A stretch of 64,000 nucleotides of DNA from Slackia isoflavoniconvertens (GTDB taxonomy: Bacteria; Actinomycetota; Coriobacteriia; Coriobacteriales; Eggerthellaceae): NCBI RefSeq assembly GCF_003725955.1, contig NZ_QIBZ01000011.1:17555-81554 (forward strand), written 5' to 3'. Below are positions 8,149 through 15,206 of this stretch, in pieces. Every line of letters begins with the position of its first letter. Position 1 is the stretch's first letter. Below the pieces are notes generated by a model. The model searched no databases, was not told the DNA's origin, and saw only the letters and a list, made by a program, of their open reading frames with translations. The translations under genes and the position numbers were made by a program.

Positions 8149-8865
8149 TTGGTTCGAATCATCACCGACTCAACCTCGTCCATTCCCCAGGACATTCGCG
8201 CCGAGCTCGGCATCGAAGCTGCCTCGCTCATCATCAATAGGGATGGCGAAGAGCTCGTCGAATCGGAAACCGACCTCGATGCCTTCTATAAAGATATCTA
8301 TGAAATGGCCGACAACATTCCCACCTCGAGCCAGCCGCCGCTGGGCAAGGTTCGCGAAGTTGTCGAAAGCATCGCAAAAACGGGCGCCAGCCTCGACGAC
8401 TGCATTCAGGCGGCGAACACAAGCCTGCATTCCACGCGATTCGTGTTCGCCCCCGAATCGCTGCTGTTCTTGCAGAAGGGCGGCCGCATCGGAAAAGCCG
8501 CCGCGCTCATCGGCAACATGATAAGCCTCACGCCCGTGCTCACCGTAAACGATGGCGAAGCGAGCACCTTCTCGAAGTGCCGCACGCAGAAAAAAGCCCT
8601 TGCAAAAATGCTCCAGGTGCTCGGCGAAGATACGGCGCCGAGCGGCCTTAAGAATCTCGTCGTCCATTACATTGGCAGCAAAGCGCCGGCTATGCAATGG
8701 GCCGAAGAGAAAGTGGCACCGCTTATCGGGTTCATGCCCCGCGTTGTGCCGGCGAGCCCTGTCATTGGCGTGCACGTCGGCCCAGCCATGGGCATAGCGT
8801 ATGAATGCAACGCTCCCATTCCGAACAAGTTCCACGGCAGCGACCCAGAAATCATCGTATGCTAG
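8149..8865 (+). CDS. DegV-family fatty-acid-binding protein, internally shortened
   Basis: The product begins MVRIITDSTSSIP, a classic DegV N-terminus, and has PTSSQPPLGK, PESLLFLQKGGRIGKAAALI, and a C-terminus with the VIGVHVGPAMGI motif. At 238 residues it is about 45-60 shorter than usual. The segment that should follow AKTG (the SGT-type loop that binds the fatty-acid headgroup, and the V-x-D-S strand) is absent, and the text jumps straight to SLDDCIQAANTSLHSTRFVF. The frame is intact, so this is an in-frame deletion. Canonical DegV proteins deliver fatty acids to fatty-acid kinase; this one may be inactive or changed in specificity. The start is a TTG at 8149, placed by TTGGAGGT upstream. 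Confidence 0.85.
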   Translation: MVRIITDSTSSIPQDIRAELGIEAASLIINRDGEELVESETDLDAFYKDIYEMADNIPTSSQPPLGKVREVVESIAKTGASLDDCIQAANTSLHSTRFVFAPESLLFLQKGGRIGKAAALIGNMISLTPVLTVNDGEASTFSKCRTQKKALAKMLQVLGEDTAPSGLKNLVVHYIGSKAPAMQWAEEKVAPLIGFMPRVVPASPVIGVHVGPAMGIAYECNAPIPNKFHGSDPEIIVC

Positions 8866-8867
8866 TG

Positions 8868-8897
8868 ATCGCGCCGCATAAATGCGGCGCGATTTTT
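8868..8897 (+). terminator. Terminator of the DegV gene
   Basis: A perfect stem, ATCGCGCCGCAT pairing with ATGCGGCGCGAT across two A, followed by TTTT. Confidence 0.9.
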
Positions 8898-9310
8898 CTG
8901 TCGACAGTTGACGGAGGCGCCGGCTGCGCACAAAACAGCCCTGAACAATTCCTGGACAGACTAGAGGCGTCCGGGACGGCTAAGGCTCGGAATAGGTTTG
9001 CCCCCTAGTTGCGGTTTTCTACCTTGACGGGCTTTTTATTTCGCCCCAAAGCAAATGCAACCAAGAAGAAAACGACCAAGACACCCCACAAGATAGAAAG
9101 CCAACATTGAATGGCACAGGAGGCCGGAAAGCATCAGCCCGCGCCGACAGCAACGAATACGAAGGAGTGCGCGATTCCGGCCCAATCGAGCGGAAGAGCT
9201 ATCGAGCCAATTGGAAAGCGGGCGATGCGTTGAATGCCCGCCGCCGAAACTCATCGGCGAATTGCGCCGGACAACAATCGGCAACTATCGGCCGATGGCA
9301 GAAAACCGTA
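8898..9310. other. Non-coding stretch with a possible gene fragment
   Basis: No complete gene. On the minus strand, ending at 9005, a frame encodes a single hydrophobic helix (LSILWGVLVVFFLVAFALG) followed by RNKKPVKVENRN and a stop; the frame has no usable start codon, so it may be the remnant of a small membrane protein. Nothing else stands out. Confidence 0.3.
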
Positions 9311-9530
9311 CAATGGGGCCTCATTGCAGCGATTGCGGCTCATATTGTCAGAATACGCCACAATGGGGCCTCTCAGCGCCGCAACGAAACGCCCCAGAGG
9401 AGGCTATTGAGGTACGTAAAGCGTGCCTTGATTCGTTTGACCTGGCCTTTTAAGAACGAGTGTTTTTTATGCAGCGTCAAAACCGACAATTCTTCCCCAA
9501 AATAAGGCTGCAATGAGGCCCCATTTCGGC
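9311..9530. repeat. Composite repeat, copy 1: two direct units 50 bp apart plus an inverted unit
   Basis: CAATGGGGCCTC starts at 9311 and again at 9361. The first unit continues as ATTGCAGCGATT, and an inverted copy, GCTGCAATGAGGCCCCATT, lies at 9508-9526. The first and inverted units form a perfect 19-bp inverted repeat with a spacer of about 180 bases. The same arrangement is found at 61954-62145. No protein explains it. Confidence 0.7.
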
Positions 9531-9697
9531 TTTTTATGACAGGAGAGATGAAGATGGAAGCACTCATCGAACGACGGAGACGAGCCAGAACAAAAGGGCG
9601 GATTTGCCCGCGAGCAAAGCGAGTAGACCGATAGCCTCTCAACGAAATGCAGCACCCAAAAGAGCTCCGACTACGCAGCTTCGGGCAGTTTCAAACA

Positions 9698-9723
9698 AAA
9701 GCCCGTTCGTTAGAACGGGCTTT
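9698..9723. terminator. Symmetrical terminator hairpin
   Basis: AAAGCCCGTTC, loop GTTA, GAACGGGCTTT; works in either direction. It has no obvious coding gene on its left. Confidence 0.7.
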
Positions 9724-9730
9724 CAACAAA

Positions 9731-9786
9731 AACAGGCCAGGCAATCGCCTGGCCTGTAACATTCGATGGTAGCCTGGAGGGGATTC
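9731..9786. repeat. Duplicate of the tRNA-Glu 3' end and its terminator
   Basis: These 56 bases match 9922-9977 with four differences. They contain the last 20 bases of the tRNA including CCA (minus strand), the short spacer, and a terminator stem (ACAGGCCAGGC pairing with GCCTGGCCTGT). This looks like the second attachment site left by an element that integrated in the tRNA, or a relic of a tandem tRNA. Confidence 0.65.
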
Positions 9787-9911
9787 CTGTCCGCGCTTCG
9801 CGCGACCAGACCCCTCAGGCTAAAGCCTTCGGGCGAATTCCTAAAAACTGCCCACCGGGCAGTTTTCTTGACGGAATTCCACCTCATCGGTTCGAATCCC
9901 CACAACCTGAC
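9787..9911. other. DNA between the two tRNA-end copies
   Basis: About 125 bases holding a hairpin (AAAACTGCCC, ACC, GGGCAGTTTT, near 9843-9866) and, on the plus strand, GGTTCGAATCCCC, which resembles the T-arm of a different tRNA. No gene. Confidence 0.4.
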
Positions 9912-9947
9912 AAAAAACCAAAACAGGCCAGGCAATCGCCTGACCTG
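9912..9947 (-). terminator. Terminator of tRNA-Glu
   Basis: On the minus strand CAGGTCAGGC pairs with GCCTGGCCTG and is followed by TTTTGGTTTTTT. Confidence 0.8.
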
Positions 9948-9957
9948 CAGTATTCGA

Positions 9958-10034
9958 TGGTAGCCTGGAGGGGATTCGAACCCCCGATCTCCGCCTTGAG
10001 AGGGCGGCGTCCTAAACCGCTAGACGACCAGGCC
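9958..10034 (-). tRNA. tRNA-Glu (anticodon CTC)
   Basis: On the minus strand the sequence folds as a cloverleaf: acceptor GGCCTGG with CCAGGCT (first pair G-U), then T8; anticodon stem CCGCC/GGCGG with loop CTCTCAA, giving anticodon CTC; T-loop GGTTCGAATCC; discriminator A and an encoded CCA at 9958-9960. Anticodon CTC reads GAG (Glu). Its 3' end is duplicated about 190 bases downstream. Confidence 0.93.
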
Positions 10035-10104
10035 ATGCGTGCTTCAATTAAGCAGCTTGAATAGAATACAGGATTCTCTCGGAAATGCAAGGAGAATTTT
10101 AAAT

Positions 10105-10434
10105 TTACTCGAAATCGTAGAGGTCTTTTGTGGCCTCACGGAATTCGTCATAAATCTGGGCGGCGATTTCCTCGTCGTCAAGAAGCTCGAACTCACAGGG
10201 TTGGCCCTCTTCGTCGAGGTCGGTCACTTCAAGAATCAAAACTTCGCCCGAAGAGCCCGCCGGATCATCTTCATCGACCGGGAAGAAGAAACCGAAGCGC
10301 TGCTCATCATGCAAAATGAGGCCCAGGAACTCAAGCTGCGAGATTTCGCCCTTCTCGTCCTCGAACTCGAACACCATGCCCTCTTCGACGGGCGGGGCGA
10401 AGTTGGGCGCGGAGCCCTCGCGGATTTCTGCCAT
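10105..10434 (-). CDS. DUF1292 family protein
   Basis: A very acidic 109-residue protein. After a short N-terminus it shows FEFEDEKGEISQLEFLGLIL, then FGFFFPVDEDD, GEVLILEVTD and FELLDDEEIAAQIYDEFRE, the usual layout of YrzB-like DUF1292 proteins (about 90-110 residues). The function of the family is unknown; in Firmicutes it is often near yqgF/alaS. Here it lies between tRNA-Glu and secDF. The start at 10434 (MAEIREG) has GAGAGGATG upstream. Confidence 0.85.
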   Translation of the reverse strand: MAEIREGSAPNFAPPVEEGMVFEFEDEKGEISQLEFLGLILHDEQRFGFFFPVDEDDPAGSSGEVLILEVTDLDEEGQPCEFELLDDEEIAAQIYDEFREATKDLYDFE

Positions 10435-10654
10435 TGCGCATCCTCTCTAGTCTGAAGCGGCCGTACCGCCTTACGCATATCGCGTCCATTATCGCATCTC
10501 GCACGGCAGCGCGCGAGCCGTTCCGCGCAAGCCCGCAATTCATCACGAAATGAGCGCGTGCAAAACCAGACACGCGATGAAATCAGAGCACAACAATCAC
10601 CCATGGCTTCTAGCCGCAGCGCCCGCATGCTCGCGTGCCAAAATTGCCGTACAA

Positions 10655-10682
10655 AAAAGCCCGCATGCATATGCGGGCTTTT
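10655..10682. terminator. Terminator after secDF
   Basis: AAAAGCCCGCAT, loop GCAT, ATGCGGGCTTTT; symmetrical, placed just past the secDF stop codon on the minus strand. Confidence 0.85.
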
Positions 10683-10725
10683 CGGAAATCTTAAGCGCCA
10701 ATAGGGCCATTAAGCGTCGACGCGG

Positions 10726-13413
10726 CTATTTTTTCTTGCGATTGGCCGACTTCGAGCGATTCGATTTCTGGCGATGTGTCGCATGATTTGCCGCCCGATT
10801 CGTCTCCTGCACGGGCTGCGCGGCGGCCACGACGGTCGCGTTCTCGCTCGAACCTTCCGCAGAAGCCTCAACAGAAGCGCTCGGAGCCATCGAAGCGGTC
10901 GCATTCGCAGCAACCGGGGCGGCCGAAGCAGCAGAGCCCTCGGCCCCAACGGCCTTCACGGGCCGCGGCAGACGGTTCAGGAACCAGCGCACCACCGTGT
11001 CGCCGTATTTGCGTTGCAACTTAGCATAGCGCGTCTCGCGCGTCTTCCAAATAACGTAAATCGGCGTTGCAATGGCATAGGACGAATAGGCACCCGAAAT
11101 CAGGCCGACCGTCATGGCCAACGCGAAGTCCTTCAGCGTCTCGCCGCCGAACAGAAGCATGGCCACAACCGGAATGAGCGAGGTGATGGACGTGTTCAGC
11201 GAACGAATGAGCACCTCGTTGACCGAGTGATTCGCCATGGTGGCGAACGTGCACTTCACCGAATCGTCCTTCATGTTCTCGTTGATGCGGTGGAACACAA
11301 CCACGGTATCGTAGAGCGAATAGCCCAGAATCGTAAGCAACGCGGCGATGGTATTCGGCGTAACTTCGCGGCCGACCAGGGCGTACACGCCAAACACGAG
11401 CACGAGGTCGTGCAAAAGCGCGATAACCGCCGACACGCCCATCTTGTAATCGCGGAAGCGAATCGAGATGTACGCGATAATCAAAATCAGCGAAACGAGG
11501 AACGCGAGCAGCGAGCTTTGCACGACCGAAGCGCCCCAGTCGGGACCGATGGTAGTCACCTCGAAGCTGTCGGTGCTCCAGCCGAACTCGTCGGCCACCT
11601 GGTTGGCGATGTGCGTCGCATCTTCGGCCGAGGTGGTGGTCATGCGAGCAAGAATGCCCGTATCGCCATCGGCATTCGTGGTTTGCAGCACCGGATCGCT
11701 CACGCCCGCGTCGTCGAACGCGTCGCGCACCTGTTCGATGGTGGTGTCGCCGGTACCATGGAACGTGACCGACGTGCCACCGACGAACTCAATGCCGAAC
11801 TGCAGGCCGCGCACGCCAATAATCACAGCGACAAGCACCATGGCGACAGCCGCGGCGCTCAGGAAGTACTTCTTCAAGCCCAGCACGTTGATATCAAGCT
11901 TGATGAAGCGGCCGTGCACGTCTTTGCGGCTTTCGGCCCGTTTCTCGCCCTGGAAATACGGCGCAGCGTTTTCGCAGTCGCGCACGCCCCAGAAGCCGGG
12001 ATGCTTCGCGATGCAGCGCGGCGCGAGCAGGCGAATAATCGGTGCCTTGAACAGCAGCATCATCGCAATGTCGCACAGAATGCCAAGCGCGAGCGTAAGG
12101 CCGAAGCCCTTGACCGATGCGCTGGCCAGGAAGAATAGCGTGAGCGCGGAAACAAGCGTTACCAGGTCGGCGTCGATGGAGGTCAGAATACCGTGGCGCA
12201 CGCCCGTGATGGACGCGGCGCGCACACTGCGGCCCATGCGAATTTCTTCACGGAAACGCTCGAGCGTAAGAATCGACGAGTCGGCGGCCATACCAATGGT
12301 GAGCACGACGCCCGCGATACCTGCCATGGACAGGCTGAACAAGCCGAAATGCGAAAGCAGCGCCAAAATGCCCAGGTACAGACATGCGAACACGGCCATG
12401 GCGGCAGCGGTGATAAGGCCCAAGCCATGATAGAAGACGAGCAGGTAGAGCATAACGAGTGCCAGGCCGATTGCGGCAACGAGCACGCCAGAAGCAAGCG
12501 CATCTTGGCCAAGCGTCGGGCCAACGGTTTGGCTCTGCGCGTACTCGAAGCTCACCGGCAGCGAACCCGACTCGAGCACGGTTTGCAGCGCCTTGGCTTC
12601 GTCCATGGTGTAGTTGCCTGTGATGGACACGTTGCCGCCGGAAATCACACCCTGCACGGCAGGAGCGCTTTGCACCTTGCCGTCGAGGATGATGACGATT
12701 TTGCCATGGTCGGCCGCAAGGTCGCGGGTCGCTTCTTCAAACGCTTTGGCGCCCTCGGAATTCAGCGTGATGTCGACCGCATAGTTCGCCGACGCCTCGC
12801 TTTCCTTATCAACCGTCACGCGCGTAATGTCGGAACCGGTCACGAGCGGCGTGTAGGTGCCCTCGGCAACTTCGAGGTCGTAGCTCTGCTTGCCCGTGGG
12901 GAATTTGTTGCCAGCCGCGTCGGTCACGGTTTCCTGCGTGACATACTGGCCGTTATCGATTTTGGTCTTCACCGTTTCGTCGGTGAAACTATCGAGGCGC
13001 GCGAACTCAAGCTTGCCGGTACGGCCGATGGTGTCGAGCGCAGCCTCGGTGTCGGAAAGGCCGGGAATCTGCACGAGAATTTGGTCGTTGCCCTGCAGCG
13101 AAACCGATGCCTCGCTCGCACCGAGCGCGTTAACGCGGCTCTCAATGATGGAGCGCGACTTTTCCATGTCTTCGCTGGAAACGGCATCGCCCGAAGTGCT
13201 TTTCGCAGTGAGCACAACCGACAGGCCGCCCTGAATGTCGAGACCTTGGTTGATCTTCTCCTGAGGCGGCATAAACGCGAACACCGACCCCAGAACCAAA
13301 AGCACGGTGGCGACGATCAGCCACACATTGCGGCGATTCACATGCTGCGACGTTTTCTTCTTGCGGTCGCGAGCAGGCTTGAGGCTTGCTGCCTCGGCTT
13401 TTTCGGACTTCAT
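10726..13413 (-). CDS. secDF: Fused protein-export membrane protein SecDF
   Basis: One 895-residue chain contains both halves of the SecD-SecF proton-driven export motor. The N-terminal half has the SecD start (first helix, GLDIQGGLSVVLTAKS), the large P1 domain, and VLTIGMAADSSILTLERFRE-type helices; the C-terminal half (after about residue 510) carries the SecF domain with FGIEFVGGTSVTF and VVFHRINENM. Both halves have about six helices. It pulls secreted proteins through SecYEG using the proton gradient. Start 13413 (MKSEKAEAAS) is chosen because GGAAAGAG lies just upstream; a longer frame reaches 13521 but lacks a ribosome-binding site. An Ala/Ser-rich tail of about 60 residues ends in a basic NRKKK. 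Fused SecDF is known in several Gram-positive bacteria. Confidence 0.95.
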   Translation of the reverse strand: MKSEKAEAASLKPARDRKKKTSQHVNRRNVWLIVATVLLVLGSVFAFMPPQEKINQGLDIQGGLSVVLTAKSTSGDAVSSEDMEKSRSIIESRVNALGASEASVSLQGNDQILVQIPGLSDTEAALDTIGRTGKLEFARLDSFTDETVKTKIDNGQYVTQETVTDAAGNKFPTGKQSYDLEVAEGTYTPLVTGSDITRVTVDKESEASANYAVDITLNSEGAKAFEEATRDLAADHGKIVIILDGKVQSAPAVQGVISGGNVSITGNYTMDEAKALQTVLESGSLPVSFEYAQSQTVGPTLGQDALASGVLVAAIGLALVMLYLLVFYHGLGLITAAAMAVFACLYLGILALLSHFGLFSLSMAGIAGVVLTIGMAADSSILTLERFREEIRMGRSVRAASITGVRHGILTSIDADLVTLVSALTLFFLASASVKGFGLTLALGILCDIAMMLLFKAPIIRLLAPRCIAKHPGFWGVRDCENAAPYFQGEKRAESRKDVHGRFIKLDINVLGLKKYFLSAAAVAMVLVAVIIGVRGLQFGIEFVGGTSVTFHGTGDTTIEQVRDAFDDAGVSDPVLQTTNADGDTGILARMTTTSAEDATHIANQVADEFGWSTDSFEVTTIGPDWGASVVQSSLLAFLVSLILIIAYISIRFRDYKMGVSAVIALLHDLVLVFGVYALVGREVTPNTIAALLTILGYSLYDTVVVFHRINENMKDDSVKCTFATMANHSVNEVLIRSLNTSITSLIPVVAMLLFGGETLKDFALAMTVGLISGAYSSYAIATPIYVIWKTRETRYAKLQRKYGDTVVRWFLNRLPRPVKAVGAEGSAASAAPVAANATASMAPSASVEASAEGSSENATVVAAAQPVQETNRAANHATHRQKSNRSKSANRKKK

Positions 13414-13618
13414 ACGGCTCTTTCCGTGACGTGTCGCCTTCGCGCGCAGGCACACGAAGACCATTCTTTCTATAACTTTCGATATTATGCCACACCGAGA
13501 ACAGACACGGGAAACTTTCACGAGAGAAGACCAGCATACGTTTGGGCGCGCAATAGCCTATTCCGCCCGAATTGCAGAACTCGCCATTACATCCCGAAAG
13601 CGAAACCTACTTATATAG
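13414..13618. other. Promoter region of secDF
   Basis: Non-coding 205 bases; A+T-rich around 13463-13490 (TTATAG on the minus strand is a possible -10 of secDF). I do not see a separate arrest-peptide gene here. Confidence 0.4.
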
Positions 13619-14251
13619 TTAGCATTTGGCAATCGTTTCGAGATAGATGGCCGCAGCCTTATAGAACGGCTCGCTCGTTACGTTTTGGCACTCAGCGCAA
13701 AAATCATCAATCCATACACGTAAATGCTCTTCAAGAAATTGCACATACGCCTCGGACGACCCTGAATCTGTCATCGCCCTCATGGCGAATGCTTGCAAAA
13801 GTTCGCATTCGGTAGCCACATGGTCAAGCGGTTCGTTGGTACCTTCGGGACGCGTAAACCCATGGTCTTTCACGAAACGCTCGACTTCCACGGAGTGAGG
13901 ATTCACAAACAGCAGAGGCTTCACGCCCTCGGCTTTTGCGCGCCATACACCTTCATATGGGCTGCAGGCAGGCTCGCCGGGGCCCATGAACAAGCGCGTC
14001 GCCTCGGCGCGAAGACGATGGAAGAACCCATCTTCATCGACTTCCTCAATTGATGAGGATGGCGAGGGCAACCCCTTGCCGAAATCCTCGGGCAATATAA
14101 CGCCCAACGCATCGCCTATCTCGCACGCGGCATCAAACCACTCACCACTCGTTATAGCCCGTGCGAGCTCGTGCGTTGGATGGCGAAAGCTGAATGCGGC
14201 AAGCTCCCATGCCGTCGCACGCACTGGCCACATCTCGTTTTCAGAACTCAT
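13619..14251 (-). CDS. TorD/DmsD-family molybdoenzyme chaperone
   Basis: The 210-residue, all-helical protein has the family pattern: an N-terminal AWELAAFSFRHPTHELA helix, the EATRLFMGPGEPACSPYEGVW block (about residues 83-103; the F-x-GP-x-x-x-x-P-YES-like motif), and the EPLDHVATECELLQAFA helix, equal to the E-P-x-DH-x-x-x-E-L signature. TorD-type proteins bind the Tat signal of a molybdoenzyme and hold it until cofactor loading is complete. It is the last gene of the operon whose catalytic subunit (17073-19628) has such a signal. Start 14251 is chosen because GAGGGAG precedes it; a longer in-frame ATG at 14269 exists. Confidence 0.9.
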   Translation of the reverse strand: MSSENEMWPVRATAWELAAFSFRHPTHELARAITSGEWFDAACEIGDALGVILPEDFGKGLPSPSSSIEEVDEDGFFHRLRAEATRLFMGPGEPACSPYEGVWRAKAEGVKPLLFVNPHSVEVERFVKDHGFTRPEGTNEPLDHVATECELLQAFAMRAMTDSGSSEAYVQFLEEHLRVWIDDFCAECQNVTSEPFYKAAAIYLETIAKC

Positions 14252-14338
14252 AGCTCCCTCGCCTTTCATATTCAGCTAAGCTTTGGAACGCTCGGGCTCT
14301 GCGTTGCCGCAAAGGCCCGGCTTGACTTTAATCGCAGA

Positions 14339-14764
14339 CTATTTCTTCACCAGGGCAACGAGCTTGCCAGCGTGGCTTGCCACATGCACGAGCACCAAAG
14401 CCAAAAGAATCTTGGCCGAAGCCGCATGCAACGGATTCCATATGAAATAGCCCGGCGCGAACAGCCCGAACATGGGTAAGACCGTCGCACTGATAAGCAC
14501 GCCAGATACTATGCAAACCGCAATCGCAATGAACAGCGCTGCATCGAGAACGATGCGCGCCACCGCAAGTGCCGACCCAAACCGGGCGGCTTTTAACAGG
14601 CTGGACAATGCATTCAAGCTTGCAGCGAGATGCAGAAGAAAAGCCGCGAGTGCGACCAATCCCAGCCACTCATGCGCAGCAATTCCTGTGATTTGGGGCA
14701 ATACCGCAACCGTGGCAAGCACAGCCGCCGCAATATCGAGTGCGAGCGTCGCTTTCTTCGGCAT
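14339..14764 (-). CDS. Four-helix membrane protein, probable b-type cytochrome (DUF4405-like)
   Basis: A 141-residue protein with four membrane helices and histidines in membrane-border positions (AAHEWLG, FLLHLAAS, NPLHAASAK, LVHVASHAGK), as expected of a small di-haem b-type cytochrome. DUF4405 proteins have this form. It starts 1 base after the stop codon of the Cys-rich secreted protein gene, so translation is coupled, and the pair may carry electrons between the quinone pool and an exported partner. Haem binding is inferred, not shown. Confidence 0.7.
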   Translation of the reverse strand: MPKKATLALDIAAAVLATVAVLPQITGIAAHEWLGLVALAAFLLHLAASLNALSSLLKAARFGSALAVARIVLDAALFIAIAVCIVSGVLISATVLPMFGLFAPGYFIWNPLHAASAKILLALVLVHVASHAGKLVALVKK

Positions 14765-14765
14765 A

Positions 14766-15128
14766 CTACCCCACCTTCTTCAGCACCAAAATGAGTCCGC
14801 CGAAAAACACTACGGGACCGAGCACCCATAAATTCAAGCTGGCATCAGACGCGCTGCGATAACCGCCGCTGACCAAGGTGTCCCATGCGTGGCACTCGAC
14901 TGAGGAGCAAGTCGACTCGGGGCAGACCATCTCGTGCACGCCGTCGGGGCCGGGAACGTTCACGTAGTCGTGGCACTCCCCGCTCGCGCAGCCCGTCGCA
15001 GGACACGGCGATGCGGCGTCGATGTGCTGCGGCGCGCCAACACTTACCGAAGAAACGCTCGCCGCGAGGAAAACGCATGCCGCCGCCAGCGCGAACGCGG
15101 CGATGACGCATATCAGCTTTTTCACCAT
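14766..15128 (-). CDS. Exported, membrane-anchored Cys-rich protein with two C-x4-C-x4-C-H units
   Basis: The 120-residue product has an N-terminal signal (VKKLICVIAAFALAAACVFL), an external segment of about 60 residues and a C-terminal anchor (LWVLGPVVFFGGLILVLKK). The external part has two matching units, CPATGCASGECH and CPESTCSSVECH. C-x4-C-H is a known but uncommon haem c attachment motif (tetrahaem cytochrome c3), so this may be a small dihaem cytochrome; the extra leading cysteine in each unit could instead point to a metal site. It sits between the NrfD subunit and a candidate cytochrome b in the molybdoenzyme operon. I know of no named family. Confidence 0.65.
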   Translation of the reverse strand: MVKKLICVIAAFALAAACVFLAASVSSVSVGAPQHIDAASPCPATGCASGECHDYVNVPGPDGVHEMVCPESTCSSVECHAWDTLVSGGYRSASDASLNLWVLGPVVFFGGLILVLKKVG

Positions 15129-15150
15129 GGCGAGCCTTTCATAGAAAAGG

Positions 15151-15188
15151 AGCCGGACGCGGCAGGTTTGGGGGGGCCGCGTCCGGCT
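15151..15188 (-). terminator. Strong hairpin between nrfD and the Cys-rich gene
   Basis: A 13-bp stem (AGCCGGACGCGGC with GCCGCGTCCGGCT) with a C-rich loop, followed on the minus strand by CCTTTTC. It probably reduces transcription of the three downstream genes or protects the mRNA 3' end. Confidence 0.65.
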
Positions 15189-15206
15189 CGGAAGAAAAGA
15201 GGGGCG

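Noticed and set aside
9036..9284. 82-residue minus-strand frame as a membrane protein
   Set aside because: The hydrophobic helix reads more naturally in another frame without a start codon; treated as a possible remnant only.
9311..9375. Two 50-base-spaced repeats as a CRISPR array
   Set aside because: Only two units, the second unit diverges after about 12 bases, no cas genes, and an inverted copy is part of the structure.
13414..13618. An arrest-peptide gene upstream of secDF
   Set aside because: Such peptides are known upstream of secDF in some actinobacteria, but I find no short frame here with a ribosome-binding site, a hydrophobic helix and an arrest motif.
10774..13815. Long plus-strand open frames (450 and 540 residues) opposite secDF
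   Set aside because: They are rich in His, Arg and Gln, have no family pattern, and lie exactly antisense to a clear SecDF gene in a high-G+C genome, where such shadow frames are common.
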